A stretch of DNA of 34,777 nucleotides from Stygibacter sp964604155 (GTDB lineage: Bacteria > Cloacimonadota > Cloacimonadia > Cloacimonadales > TCS61). Every line of letters starts with the position of its first letter. The first letter of the stretch is position 1. The notes beneath the pieces were generated by a model that saw only the letters and a program-made list of their open reading frames with translations, was not told the DNA's origin and searched no databases. Both the position numbers and the translations under genes were made by a program. This document shows positions 15,387 to 24,462 of the stretch, in pieces. The stretch lies in contig CAZRXY010000118.1 in assembly GCA_964604155.1 (NCBI GenBank), positions 1 through 34,777 of the forward strand, written 5' to 3'.

Positions 15387-17921
15387 TTACATCATTCCCA
15401 AATCAGCAAGTATTTGGTTAAACATAGCTTTCACATCTTCTAACTGCATATAGGGCAGTGCGAAACCAAACATATAATTAGTACTATTAGCGTTGGTGTA
15501 TTTAAGCGCAATAGTTTTACCGTTATAGAATTCATACTGCTCGACTGTAGGTGGCATAGTAGCTGCGGTTGTATCCTTGCAAACATAAGTATATAGACGT
15601 TCAGGAAGTATCTGCTGCGGATTTTCAGGTGAAGGCTCAAAGAGACTTTCCCCAAAATAGCTGGCAGGTCCCAAACCCTGTGCTGTGTTTAGCAAAGTGT
15701 TCCACACTTTTTCAGGATCAAGCTCAAGATTGAGAGGCACATTTACAGTCGATGCCGGATTTGCCCCTATCAGATAAGGATTAGTCAGATTACTTTGAGA
15801 GATTTTTACTACCATTTCTGGATCCGTGGTTAAACGCCGGATAGGAATTCCAAAATTATCTGCCAGCAATCTGTAATTATTATTATTACAACCTGCATAG
15901 GCATTATTGGCATTATCTCCCAGGCTGACTAATAAATTGCCACCTGATTTAAAGAACAAATTGAAGGAATTATTATTCCTGTGAAATTTTGAACCGCCAC
16001 CAGCCTGATCACTGTGATATATTACCAGTTTATAATTCTGGAGATCAACCGGGCAAATAACGTCTGTATTGAAATGAAGCAGAGAATTATAATTACTTAC
16101 TTCCTGAGGATTTAACGAAGTCTGCCACAAATCGTAATGGTCTATCACACCACTATAATCCGATAAAGCATCATTATAAAACTGATCCATGATTATATCA
16201 GGTGCAAAAACCGGGTGATTGGCGTCATCATCTATTATCAATATCCCATTTTTAGCAGCTTTGGGTACCGGATCAACTAAGACAAATCTCATCTCTGCCG
16301 GAGTGGGATCACCAATATTAGATAAATCTACTGCTCGAACACGAAATATATGCTCGCCCGAATCCAAACCAAATAGTATAGTCCTCTGATCAATGTCGGA
16401 ACCCACAGGAATTCGTGTCCAGCCTCCTAATTCATCATAATAAGTAAGTACCTGACCCGCAAGCGGAGGATAGTGATAAGGCTCTCCGTCTAATTGCAGA
16501 TCAAAAAATTTGAGCTCGGAAAAATAGATCGCCTGCGTGTTTTCATCCAGAACAAGACCTACTCGCTGATTATATGGTGAATTGGTAACCGTGGTCGAAC
16601 TCTGACCTATCTCTCCATACTCACCCTGGAAACCCCAGTGCATATATATCTTTAAATTAGGACTGTTTATTGCTGTAAAAGTGCTGTCTCTATCTATCCA
16701 AAATGGAAGACCGTAGCGGTATCCATCAGAGCTTACCTCCTCCGGCACGTCAACCGAGCTGAGAAAATCTGCTTTCTTCGTAGAAAAATGGTGTGTCCCT
16801 ATTGCAAAAATATCATTATATGTATAGTTCGGTAACCCGTTACTATTAGGAGTAAAGCCATTATAGATAATAGACCCAGGATAAAATCCTTCTTTTACTG
16901 CGAAGCTGATTGTCTTTGGCTGCGAAGGAATACCCGCAAGATCATAAGCTATAACTGTGAGAAAAGTAGAATCGAGGTAAGTAGTACCATCATCGGCAAG
17001 CTCATTGACCTTGATAAAGGGACCCGGAGCACCAACTTCGGCAGCAGCTTCCGGTATTAAGAGAAATTCTGTGACATCTTTCTGGAATTGAGTACTAAAA
17101 AATCCTCCCTCGACAGGACCCACCGGGTAGCCACCCTCAGATTCAGGGATCACATTACCAGCAGTATCCTTACGCTCCAGCTTAAATAAAAAATAATTAG
17201 GAGCGTCACCAATCAGTGGGTCTTTATCAGATATACGAAATTTAAGGATTACACCGGTTCCTATCTGCTTCCTGTCTATGGGACCTTGAGTGGATTCCAC
17301 AGCCAGAATAGAAGGGGTCTTGGAAGTAGATTTAAAATAACGACGGAAAATCTCAGATTCATCTCCCCTGTCATCTATGCATTTGATCTCAAATATACTG
17401 GTTACTGGAGAATAGATGAAATTACCGGTTTCAGGATCTATTACAGGATCACCATTGGGATGGAATAATTGTTCCCCATGAGCAGGAAAATTGATCTCAA
17501 CATATACGTCGGTCGTCCAAACAGTTGTCTTCGCATCCGGATGATCTAAAGGTATACTCTCATCGGCACCCGCTTCATAGTGCAAAACCCAGCCCTCATT
17601 ATCATCGGTTATCCCGTTCCCATTCTCGTCTCCCACTATGAATTCTTTGCCGGGTGTCGAAATCGCAGTGCCATCCTCGTCAAGTATCCTGTAGGCATAA
17701 GTCTCCACCCAACCATCAGAATCATAAGCCTCCCAATAGATTGTTTGCTGAAATATTATCGAATCTCCAATTGCTGAAAGGGAATCTACTCCTCCATAAG
17801 AAGTGATGTAAATTATAGGCTCACTATTCGGGTTCAAACTACCTCTCCGATCACAACTGCTGAAAAATACGAGAAGAGCTACTAACAGGGCAAAGAAGAT
17901 AATCTTTTTCCTAATCATCAT
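15387..17921 (-). CDS. Large surface lipoprotein with Ig-like and Rossmann-like regions (unrecognised family)
   Basis: 844 residues. The signal peptide ends in a lipobox-like F-F-S-S-C (Cys23), so it is predicted to be lipid-anchored outside the inner membrane. Residues 30-550 look beta-rich with several Ig/Fn3-like stretches, including two Y/A-x-D-S-D-G or D-L-A/D-L-S turns. Residues 98-109 (D-E-N-G-N-G-I-T-D-D-N-E) form a calcium-loop-like motif. From about residue 553 (G-I-L-I-I-D-D-D-A-N) to 690 (F-K-S-G-G-N-L-L-V-S-L-G-D) it resembles a GATase1-like flavodoxin fold. I do not recognise the family and no catalytic residues can be named. AGGAGG precedes two consecutive ATG codons; the first is used. 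Confidence 0.8.
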   Translation of the reverse strand: MMIRKKIIFFALLVALLVFFSSCDRRGSLNPNSEPIIYITSYGGVDSLSAIGDSIIFQQTIYWEAYDSDGWVETYAYRILDEDGTAISTPGKEFIVGDENGNGITDDNEGWVLHYEAGADESIPLDHPDAKTTVWTTDVYVEINFPAHGEQLFHPNGDPVIDPETGNFIYSPVTSIFEIKCIDDRGDESEIFRRYFKSTSKTPSILAVESTQGPIDRKQIGTGVILKFRISDKDPLIGDAPNYFLFKLERKDTAGNVIPESEGGYPVGPVEGGFFSTQFQKDVTEFLLIPEAAAEVGAPGPFIKVNELADDGTTYLDSTFLTVIAYDLAGIPSQPKTISFAVKEGFYPGSIIYNGFTPNSNGLPNYTYNDIFAIGTHHFSTKKADFLSSVDVPEEVSSDGYRYGLPFWIDRDSTFTAINSPNLKIYMHWGFQGEYGEIGQSSTTVTNSPYNQRVGLVLDENTQAIYFSELKFFDLQLDGEPYHYPPLAGQVLTYYDELGGWTRIPVGSDIDQRTILFGLDSGEHIFRVRAVDLSNIGDPTPAEMRFVLVDPVPKAAKNGILIIDDDANHPVFAPDIIMDQFYNDALSDYSGVIDHYDLWQTSLNPQEVSNYNSLLHFNTDVICPVDLQNYKLVIYHSDQAGGGSKFHRNNNSFNLFFKSGGNLLVSLGDNANNAYAGCNNNNYRLLADNFGIPIRRLTTDPEMVVKISQSNLTNPYLIGANPASTVNVPLNLELDPEKVWNTLLNTAQGLGPASYFGESLFEPSPENPQQILPERLYTYVCKDTTAATMPPTVEQYEFYNGKTIALKYTNANSTNYMFGFALPYMQLEDVKAMFNQILADLGMM

Positions 17922-17972
17922 TTATCCTCCTGAATATACTAATTTCTATTACTTTCTTTTTATATCATGTAG

Positions 17973-18000
17973 AAAATACATAACGCCCCTATCACGTCAA
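17973..18000 (-). promoter_or_regulatory. Candidate promoter of the 844-residue lipoprotein gene
   Basis: TTGACG (plus 17995-18000), a 16-base spacer and TATTTT (17973-17978) on the minus strand, between the folD stop and the lipoprotein start. Moderate match. Confidence 0.4.
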
Positions 18001-18005
18001 CAAAA

Positions 18006-18872
18006 TTATTTATTCTTCTGCCATTTTGCTGCAATTACTACATTTTTCAATAATAGTGCTGTTGTGATAGAACCCACTCCTCCCGGAACAGGAGTGATTG
18101 CAGAAGCCTTAATCTGAACTTTCTCAAATTCCACGTCTCCCACATAAATATCTCCCTTCTCCGGATCACTGATCAGATTTGTGCCTACATCAATTACCAC
18201 GGCATTCTCTTTGACCCCATCTGCTTTCACGTAATGCGCTCTGCCAATTGCTGCAATCAAGATGTCTGCCTCACGCGTTATAGAGCCAAGCTCTCTGGTC
18301 ATGCTGTGACAGACGGTTACAGTTGCATTGCCCCCATTACTCTTGCTCATCAGCATAAGGCTGAGTGGTTTTCCCACAATATTGCTTCTGCCAAGTATCA
18401 CGACCCGCTTGCCGGATGTTTCTATTTCATAAAATTCCAATAGCTTCATTACTGCCTGTGGAGTGCAGGGCTTTAATGCCGGCTGCTCCAGTAGCAATTT
18501 GCCCAGATTATAAGGATTAAAGCCATCAACGTCTTTTCCCGGCTGGATCAGGGTATTGATCTTATTCTCATCAAGCTGCGCCGGCAAAGGCTTTTGCACC
18601 ATGATCCCGGAGATACTGTCATCATTATTTAATCTCCTCAGCAGGTCTTCTATCTTGTTTTGCTCCACCTGATAGGGAAAATTGATCACATTAACCTCTA
18701 TCCCATATCGCACTCCATTTTTCTGCAGGCTGTTCACATACCATTCTGCAGCAGGATCATTACCAATAAAAATTATTGCCAATTGTGGATTGAGAGCTGA
18801 TTGGGCGATCTCTTCTTTGAGCTGAGCGTAAATATTCTTTGTTACGGGTTTTGCTATAAGTATCTTCGCCAT
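18006..18872 (-). CDS. folD: FolD-type methylene-THF dehydrogenase/cyclohydrolase
   Basis: 288 residues. FolD interconverts methylene-THF and formyl-THF in one-carbon metabolism. Family motifs are clear: D-V-D-G-F-N-P, P-C-T-P-Q-A, G-R-S-N-I-V-G-K-P, T-V-C-H-S, V-I-D-V-G-T-N and T-P-V-P-G-G-V-G. The catalytic lysine normally sits four residues after the conserved Tyr (Y-V-x-x-K). Here the stretch is Y45-V-N-S-L49-Q-K51, so Leu is at that place and the nearest Lys is two residues later. Full activity is therefore uncertain. The start is 1 base after the ymdB stop, with AGGG upstream, so it is the last gene of the rny-ymdB-folD group. Confidence 0.9.
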   Translation of the reverse strand: MAKILIAKPVTKNIYAQLKEEIAQSALNPQLAIIFIGNDPAAEWYVNSLQKNGVRYGIEVNVINFPYQVEQNKIEDLLRRLNNDDSISGIMVQKPLPAQLDENKINTLIQPGKDVDGFNPYNLGKLLLEQPALKPCTPQAVMKLLEFYEIETSGKRVVILGRSNIVGKPLSLMLMSKSNGGNATVTVCHSMTRELGSITREADILIAAIGRAHYVKADGVKENAVVIDVGTNLISDPEKGDIYVGDVEFEKVQIKASAITPVPGGVGSITTALLLKNVVIAAKWQKNK

Positions 18873-18873
18873 A

Positions 18874-19665
18874 TCATCCCTGCTCTATTTTTCGCCTTAT
18901 TCTGATGATTTTTTGTGCCTTCCCGGTTTCAGCATCAAGTTCCAGATACACCGCATTAATCTGATTACCCTCTGCCGCCGCTTCAAAACGTACCGGCATA
19001 CCACTCAAAGTCTTCTGCAGAATCAGTTCCTTTTTCACCCCAATCACGGAATCATGAGAACCATTCATTCCCACATCCGTGATATAAGCAGTGCCGGCGG
19101 CGAGTATTTCTTCATCCGCCGTTTGAACGTGGGTATGCGTGCCCATGACCGCAGATATCCTGCCACTCAGATAATGCACCATACTCCTCTTTTCGCCTGT
19201 AGCTTCAGCATGAAAATCCAGCAATATACAGGGAGTGATCTCCCCTAATACCGGCAGAATGTCATCCACATGCCGCCAGGGCGATTCGCAAGGCTGCATA
19301 TATACCTGCCCCGTTAAACAAAATATCGCCAGCTTGCTGCCCCCAGAATCTTCTAAGACATGCCAGGGATTGCCTATAGCACCTTTGGGGTAATTCAAAG
19401 GCTTAACTATCCTTTTTTCTCTTGCCAGATAGGGAAAAGCTTCCTTTTTATCCCAAAGATGATTACCACTGGTGAAACAGTCTATCCCAGCATCCAAAAG
19501 CTCTAAAGCCGTCTTCTCTGTTATACCCCTGCCTGCTGCCAAATTCTCACAATTAGCCACACAAAACGTCGCCCCAAATTCTGCTTTCAATCCGGATAAC
19601 TGCTCAAGTAATACAGCCCTGCCACTGCGACCAAATATATCACCAAAGAATAATATTCTCATCAT
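18874..19665 (-). CDS. ymdB: YmdB-family metallophosphoesterase
   Basis: 263 residues from the ATG that overlaps the rny stop as ATGA; an upstream in-frame start would only add residues inside rny. It belongs to the calcineurin-like phosphoesterase family of Bacillus YmdB, which hydrolyses cyclic nucleotides in vitro. Motifs: G-D-I-F-G-R-S-G-R, N-C-E-N-L-A-A-G-R-G-I-T, S-G-N-H-L-W-D, L-D-F-H-A-E-A-T and G-T-H-T-H-V-Q-T-A-D, which supply the two-metal site. Pairing with rny is the classic arrangement in Firmicutes and others. The four-base overlap and lack of a strong ribosome site suggest translational coupling. Confidence 0.92.
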   Translation of the reverse strand: MMRILFFGDIFGRSGRAVLLEQLSGLKAEFGATFCVANCENLAAGRGITEKTALELLDAGIDCFTSGNHLWDKKEAFPYLAREKRIVKPLNYPKGAIGNPWHVLEDSGGSKLAIFCLTGQVYMQPCESPWRHVDDILPVLGEITPCILLDFHAEATGEKRSMVHYLSGRISAVMGTHTHVQTADEEILAAGTAYITDVGMNGSHDSVIGVKKELILQKTLSGMPVRFEAAAEGNQINAVYLELDAETGKAQKIIRIRRKIEQG

Positions 19666-21233
19666 TTGGCTACTGCTTGCTGTCTCATCTCCCGTATGCA
19701 AATTACTTTGATTTGTCCGGGATACTGCATTTCTGCTTCTATCTTCTCCGCAATATCTCCTGCTATATAGGCTGTTCTCTCATCATCTACCGTGCTGGGA
19801 TCTACTATGATCCGCAATTCGCGACCCGCCTGGATAGCAAAAGACTTGTTAACCCCCTCTATAGCGTTGGCTATGCCCTCCATTTGTTCCAGACGCTTCA
19901 TATATGTCTCCAGCATCTCCCGACGCGCTCCCGGTCGTGCTCCGGATACTGCATCGGCTATCTGCGCGAGAACTGCATAAACACTGCCATATTCAACCTC
20001 TTCATGATGTGCCTCTATGGCATTTATCACTATCTTGCTCTCTCCATTTTTCTTGGCTACATTCGCTCCCAGTGAAGCATGTGAACCATCATATTCATGG
20101 TCTATCGCCTTTCCTATATCATGAAGAAAACCACATCTACGGGCAAGCTCCTGATTTATTCCTATCTCCGCTGCCAGTATCCCGCATATCCAACCCGCCT
20201 CTTTCGAGTGCTGCAGCACGTTCTGTCCATAGCTGGTCCTAAATCGTAACCTGCCTATCAATTTCACGATGTTCGGCGAAATATTGTGAATATTCATCTC
20301 CATGCACGCTTCTTCTCCGATTTTCACCAGATTATCTTCCATGTCCTTCGCTGTCTTTTCTATCACCTGCTCAATCCTGCCCGGATGTATTCTGCCATCT
20401 GTGATCAATTTCTCTAATGCCCTGCGGGCTATCTCTCTGCGAACCGGATCAAAGCACGATAGAACTACCGCTTCAGGTGTGTCATCGATGATCAAGTCCA
20501 CTCCCGATGCCTTCTCGAAAGTTCTGATGTTTCTGCCTTCACGACCTATTATCCTGCCCTTCATCTCATCATCCGGCAGCGAAACCACTGCCACCGTTGT
20601 CTCGGATACATAATCCAAAGACATCCTCTGTATTGCTGTCGCAAGAATATTTGCCGATAGCTTACTCGCTTCATGACGCGTCTGATCCAAAATTCTTCTC
20701 ACTTCCTTCGCTGCTTCATTACGGGCTTTGTTCTTGAGATTGTTCTTTAATATCTGAACTGCTTCCTCAGGAGTTAATCTCGCTATCTCAGAAAGCTTCT
20801 CTGTCTGCTGCAATATCAAGCCATCTAACTCTTGATTACGCTGCAATAATTGATCTTCCTGCTGCTTGAGACGCTTCTCATAATCATGAAGATGACCATC
20901 CTTCTTATCTAAGGCTTCCAATCTCTTATCTAAGGACAATATCCTGTCGTTGTGCTTCTTCTCCATTACCAGAAGGTCTTTCTTACGCTGCTCTATTTCT
21001 TTTTCATATTTCTTCTGCTGCTTATACCATTTGTCTTTGGCTTCAAACACAGCTTCTTTGATCAGAGTCTCTGCCTCTCCCTCTGCATCATGAATTATCT
21101 TGCGGGCTAATTCATTTGCCTTTAGTATATTTTTATTGGAAAGTGTTCTCTTAAAAAATCCTATGACTAGCATGAGAACTATTCCTATTGCTAATCCAAT
21201 TATATAACCTGTATAACCTGTATAACCTGTCAT
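19662..21233 (-). CDS. rny: Ribonuclease Y
   Basis: 523 residues, the usual length. It is a membrane-anchored endoribonuclease that starts mRNA decay. Order of parts: a short N-terminus, one membrane segment (about 11-27), a long charged coiled coil (about 35-190), a KH domain with G-R-I-I-G-R-E-G-R-N-I-R (about 228) and an HD domain with H-D-I-G-K-A-I-D-H-E. Unusually, the first codons are a 9-base tandem repeat giving three T-G-Y units. A GAGG site lies 8 bases before the ATG. The gap upstream to zapA holds a candidate 6S RNA. Confidence 0.96.
   Translation of the reverse strand: MTGYTGYTGYIIGLAIGIVLMLVIGFFKRTLSNKNILKANELARKIIHDAEGEAETLIKEAVFEAKDKWYKQQKKYEKEIEQRKKDLLVMEKKHNDRILSLDKRLEALDKKDGHLHDYEKRLKQQEDQLLQRNQELDGLILQQTEKLSEIARLTPEEAVQILKNNLKNKARNEAAKEVRRILDQTRHEASKLSANILATAIQRMSLDYVSETTVAVVSLPDDEMKGRIIGREGRNIRTFEKASGVDLIIDDTPEAVVLSCFDPVRREIARRALEKLITDGRIHPGRIEQVIEKTAKDMEDNLVKIGEEACMEMNIHNISPNIVKLIGRLRFRTSYGQNVLQHSKEAGWICGILAAEIGINQELARRCGFLHDIGKAIDHEYDGSHASLGANVAKKNGESKIVINAIEAHHEEVEYGSVYAVLAQIADAVSGARPGARREMLETYMKRLEQMEGIANAIEGVNKSFAIQAGRELRIIVDPSTVDDERTAYIAGDIAEKIEAEMQYPGQIKVICIREMRQQAVAK
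21204..21230 (-). repeat. Three tandem 9-base repeats at the start of rny
   Basis: ACAGGTTAT occurs three times in a row on the minus strand (21222-21230, 21213-21221, 21204-21212), directly after the ATG of rny. It encodes T-G-Y three times. Unit loss or gain would keep the frame. Confidence 0.9.
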
Positions 21234-21249
21234 TTAAAGATCCTCACTA

Positions 21250-21430
21250 TATTTAACCTGCGTGTACCGTGTAAAAAAGTGTTCTCGAACCAGAAATAAG
21301 GTGAGTATCTACCTCAAAAATCAGCTTAACAAATCCGGATCATGTCCGGCTTGAGCGCCACTGATGGCTCGATTCTCTTTTCTAAAGTAGTTCTGGAACA
21401 AATTTAGATCACGAGTACCGCAGGCGTTAT
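21250..21430 (-). ncRNA. ssrS: Candidate 6S RNA
   Basis: The 224-base gap between zapA and rny folds on the minus strand into a long closing stem. CCTGCG (plus 21419-21424) pairs with CGCAGG (21257-21262), and the helix continues through GTAC/GTAC and CGTG/CACG with single-base bulges. The interior contains CCAGAA/TTCTGG, a TGGCGCTC element like that of E. coli 6S RNA, and a hairpin CCGGA...TCCGG. The length (about 180) and the place next to zapA fit 6S RNA, which binds sigma-70 RNA polymerase. The ends are approximate, and a covariance search was not possible. Confidence 0.65.
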
Positions 21431-21457
21431 TTTTGTACCTTGCACACTATGTTTTTC

Positions 21458-21763
21458 TTAGATATCTGTATTCAGGATAGAATCTATCTCATCGAGATCA
21501 ACTCCCAGTTGCTCGTCCTTCACATCTTCCTGATCTAGCTCCTGCCCAAACATTTCTTTTGATTCCTTCCGCTCTGTAACCAGCCCTTCACGGTTACGAA
21601 GAATATAAAGAAGCAATAACTGCTCCCGGCTGAAAGAAGGGTATTCTTCGTAAAGTAGATCAAGTTCGCCAGAGACCTGGCTGCATAAGTGGCGGAAGTT
21701 CTCAGGCTCATCACTCTGAAAATAATATTTCTTACGCAAAAACGTTATCTCTACCTTTTCCAT
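21458..21763 (-). CDS. zapA: Cell division protein ZapA-like
   Basis: 101 residues. ZapA binds FtsZ and bundles its filaments at the division ring. The N-terminus (V-E-I-T-F-L-R-K-K-Y-Y-F) resembles the ZapA beta segment, followed by helices and an acidic tail. It overlaps the preceding coiled-coil gene by one base (TAATG), so the two are coupled. The position after pheT and before a 6S-like RNA matches the zapA neighbourhood in many bacteria. The sequence is short and divergent, so context carries part of the call. Confidence 0.7.
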   Translation of the reverse strand: MEKVEITFLRKKYYFQSDEPENFRHLCSQVSGELDLLYEEYPSFSREQLLLLYILRNREGLVTERKESKEMFGQELDQEDVKDEQLGVDLDEIDSILNTDI

Positions 21764-22044
21764 TACAATTCCTCTACTATGTTCAGCACCTCGTCAAGCA
21801 TGGTCTGGATATCTCCATCACGAACCTCAAACTGATTGATCCGCTCCTGAAGATTGTTGTTCGCTGCTTCCAGCTCCAATATTCTTGAACGCATCTCAGA
21901 TAATTGCTCGGCTTCGCTGTTCTGCTCTTCAAGCTGATCCTTCATCTGCATATTCTCAAGCTGGAGAGTCTCATACTTGTCCCTCAATTGCTTGAATTTC
22001 TCCATTACTGCCTGTAACTTTTCCATTAATTCTGACGCTTGCAT
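21763..22044 (-). CDS. ZapB-like coiled-coil protein
   Basis: 93 residues, almost entirely heptad-like coiled coil from residue 3 to 80 (L-M-E-K-L-Q-A-V-M-E-K-F, then L-E-L-E-A-A-N-N-N-L-Q-E-R). Length and architecture resemble ZapB, a coiled-coil division factor that works with ZapA. It starts 2 bases after the pheT stop with GAGG upstream and overlaps zapA by one base. Coiled coils are hard to assign by sequence; the zapA partner supports the guess. Confidence 0.6.
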   Translation of the reverse strand: MQASELMEKLQAVMEKFKQLRDKYETLQLENMQMKDQLEEQNSEAEQLSEMRSRILELEAANNNLQERINQFEVRDGDIQTMLDEVLNIVEEL

Positions 22045-22046
22045 AT

Positions 22047-24437
22047 TTACCTCATTTTTATTCCGAATTTTTTCTCCAGCCCCCGAATGATCTTATCCAT
22101 CTCTCTGCCGATTAATTTATCATTCAGGGTCATTTTTCTTGATGAAAATATGAGGTTAAATGTCAAGCTTCTTTTTTCAACCGGTACGTTTTTGCCCTTA
22201 TATTCATCAAATAATATTACTTCATCTACTAATTCTGGATTCGTCTCCCTGATCCCTTTGATCACCTCAGAAAGATCATATCGCCTGTCTATTAGAAATG
22301 ATAAATCCCTTAATACTGGAGGATATTTGTTTATCTCCCTATAAATTGCCCGACGCTCCCGCCCTAAAGCCAGAACATCTTCCAGATAGATATCAAATAC
22401 ATAACACGGCACAGTGATATCATAAGAATCCGCCACCTTAGCGTCAAGTTTGCCCACACTTGCCAGGCGGCTTTCTCCACTGTATATATCTATGGCAGCT
22501 CCCGGCTGAAACCAGCTTTCCTGAGATGGCACGATCGCAAGATCATTAGCACCTGCCCGCGATAATATCTCCATCACAACGCCCTTGGCATCATAAAAAT
22601 CTACCTTCTCCTGTTTCTCACGCCAATGCACATTACGCCGCAATCCCGTGAGCAATCCACAAATCTGATAATGCTCATCAGCCAGTTTACCGCTACCCTT
22701 AAAAAATACTTTGTTAAATTCAAACAGCTTGATATCCTTCTGGCTGTGATTGAGATTATTAGCCGTATTACGTAAGACATCCGGCAATAATAGCGTTCGC
22801 ATTATCGCAAAACTCGCTCCCAGCGGATTCTTGAGGTAGATCGCCTGCCTTCTATTGTCATGCTCTCCCAATCGCAACCTTTCAAAATCTTCTGGATCAC
22901 CAAAACTCCAATTTACCACTTCAAAAAAACCAAGATGAACAAGATTGTCCGAAATATTACGCCTGATCCTAAAAGCATCCATATCCATCACTTTCCGACG
23001 GTTAAATTTACTCTTCAGATTATTATAACCATAAAGACGTATTATCTCTTCTATCAAATCTATTTCTCGTAAGAGATCCTTGCGGTAATGCGGCGCCCTA
23101 AATATCATGCGATCTTCAGATTGATCGATCAATTGTAAACCCAATGATTCCAGATAATCCCTGATCTGTCCTGCCGCTATTCTCACGCTTAATATCTGCT
23201 CGACTCTGCTCGGTCTAAGATTTATCAATACCGGCTCTACAGGATGAGGATAACTGTCCTGCACCCCAGCGCAAAGCTCGCCACCTGCTGTAGCTAATAT
23301 CAGCTCACAGCACCGTCTCCCTGCCAAAGCCGCCTGCTCATCACTTAAATCACGCTCAAATCTATAGGCACTATCTGTGAATATCGCCAGCCTTTTGGAG
23401 GTCTTCCGCACCGAACTGTATCTAAAATTCGCTGCCTCAATAATTATATCCTCTGTATCAGGCTTGATCTGTGAATTTGATGCACCTATCACTCCTGCCA
23501 AGGCAATGGCTTTTGCTGTATCCGCTATCACCAGATCATCTTCCAGTAGCTCATAAACTTCGTCATTCAATGACAGAAACTTCTCTCCACGCTCTGCCCG
23601 TCTGATTATCACTTTGTGATCTTTCACCAGATGATAATCAAAGGCATGCAATGGATGACCATATTCATACATCACAAAATTTGTTACATCCACCACATTA
23701 TTGATGGGTCTCAATCCCACCGAAACAAGTCTGTCCTTAAGCCACTGAGGAGATTCTGCTATCTTCACTCCCTTGATCACTCTGGCAGTATATCGAGTGC
23801 ACAAATCTGGTGCCGTATTATCAAGCTCTAATATTTCTTCCACTCTTTTCGTCGAAGTAACTATTCTCGGCTCAGGTAATTTAAATGGCGTGTGCAGCAA
23901 AGAACTCAGATCACGGGCTATACCTGTGATACCAAGCAAATCCGGCCTGTTAGGGGTTATCTCTACATCATAGATCACATCAGAAATATCATAAATCTTA
24001 TCTAAGCTTTTCCCGGGTTCTGTGTCTTCCGGCAGATTAATTATGCCCTCATGATTATCGGAGATACCCAGCTCCCGTTCACTACACAGCATCCCTTCAG
24101 AATACTCACCTCGCAGCCTGGTCTTCTTGATCGTAAAATCGCCCAAATCTGTACCCACCTGTGCTAATGCCACTTTGCTGCCGGCTGCGCAATTATCCGC
24201 TCCGCAGATCACCTGCAGCTTTCGCGAGCCGGTATCTACCTGGCATATCCAGAGATGATCACTATTGGGATGGGGAATACGCTCTCTTACTTCTGCGGCT
24301 ATGACCTGCTTTAATAAAGCACCTCGCTCCTCCATAGATTCCACTTCTATTCCGGAATTAGTAAGCTCTGCCGCCACTTCCGCTGCACTTTTATCAAGCT
24401 CTATGTATTCTTCCAGCCATCTATAACTTATCTTCAT
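22047..24437 (-). CDS. pheT: Phenylalanine-tRNA ligase beta subunit
   Basis: 796 residues, full length. It forms the (alpha-beta)2 PheRS that charges tRNA-Phe. Domains in order: N-terminal segment and EMAP-like tRNA-binding domain (about 40-150, with H-P-N-S-D-H-L), B3/B4 editing domain (about 205-380), B5 (about 400-470), catalytic-like core (to about 690) and the C-terminal anticodon-binding FDX-ACB domain (about 705-796, with K-Y-P-P-V-L-R-D-L-S-F). It lies 25 bases after pheS. Confidence 0.97.
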   Translation of the reverse strand: MKISYRWLEEYIELDKSAAEVAAELTNSGIEVESMEERGALLKQVIAAEVRERIPHPNSDHLWICQVDTGSRKLQVICGADNCAAGSKVALAQVGTDLGDFTIKKTRLRGEYSEGMLCSERELGISDNHEGIINLPEDTEPGKSLDKIYDISDVIYDVEITPNRPDLLGITGIARDLSSLLHTPFKLPEPRIVTSTKRVEEILELDNTAPDLCTRYTARVIKGVKIAESPQWLKDRLVSVGLRPINNVVDVTNFVMYEYGHPLHAFDYHLVKDHKVIIRRAERGEKFLSLNDEVYELLEDDLVIADTAKAIALAGVIGASNSQIKPDTEDIIIEAANFRYSSVRKTSKRLAIFTDSAYRFERDLSDEQAALAGRRCCELILATAGGELCAGVQDSYPHPVEPVLINLRPSRVEQILSVRIAAGQIRDYLESLGLQLIDQSEDRMIFRAPHYRKDLLREIDLIEEIIRLYGYNNLKSKFNRRKVMDMDAFRIRRNISDNLVHLGFFEVVNWSFGDPEDFERLRLGEHDNRRQAIYLKNPLGASFAIMRTLLLPDVLRNTANNLNHSQKDIKLFEFNKVFFKGSGKLADEHYQICGLLTGLRRNVHWREKQEKVDFYDAKGVVMEILSRAGANDLAIVPSQESWFQPGAAIDIYSGESRLASVGKLDAKVADSYDITVPCYVFDIYLEDVLALGRERRAIYREINKYPPVLRDLSFLIDRRYDLSEVIKGIRETNPELVDEVILFDEYKGKNVPVEKRSLTFNLIFSSRKMTLNDKLIGREMDKIIRGLEKKFGIKMR

Positions 24438-24462
24438 CTATCCACTCTTAAATATCTTTTTC

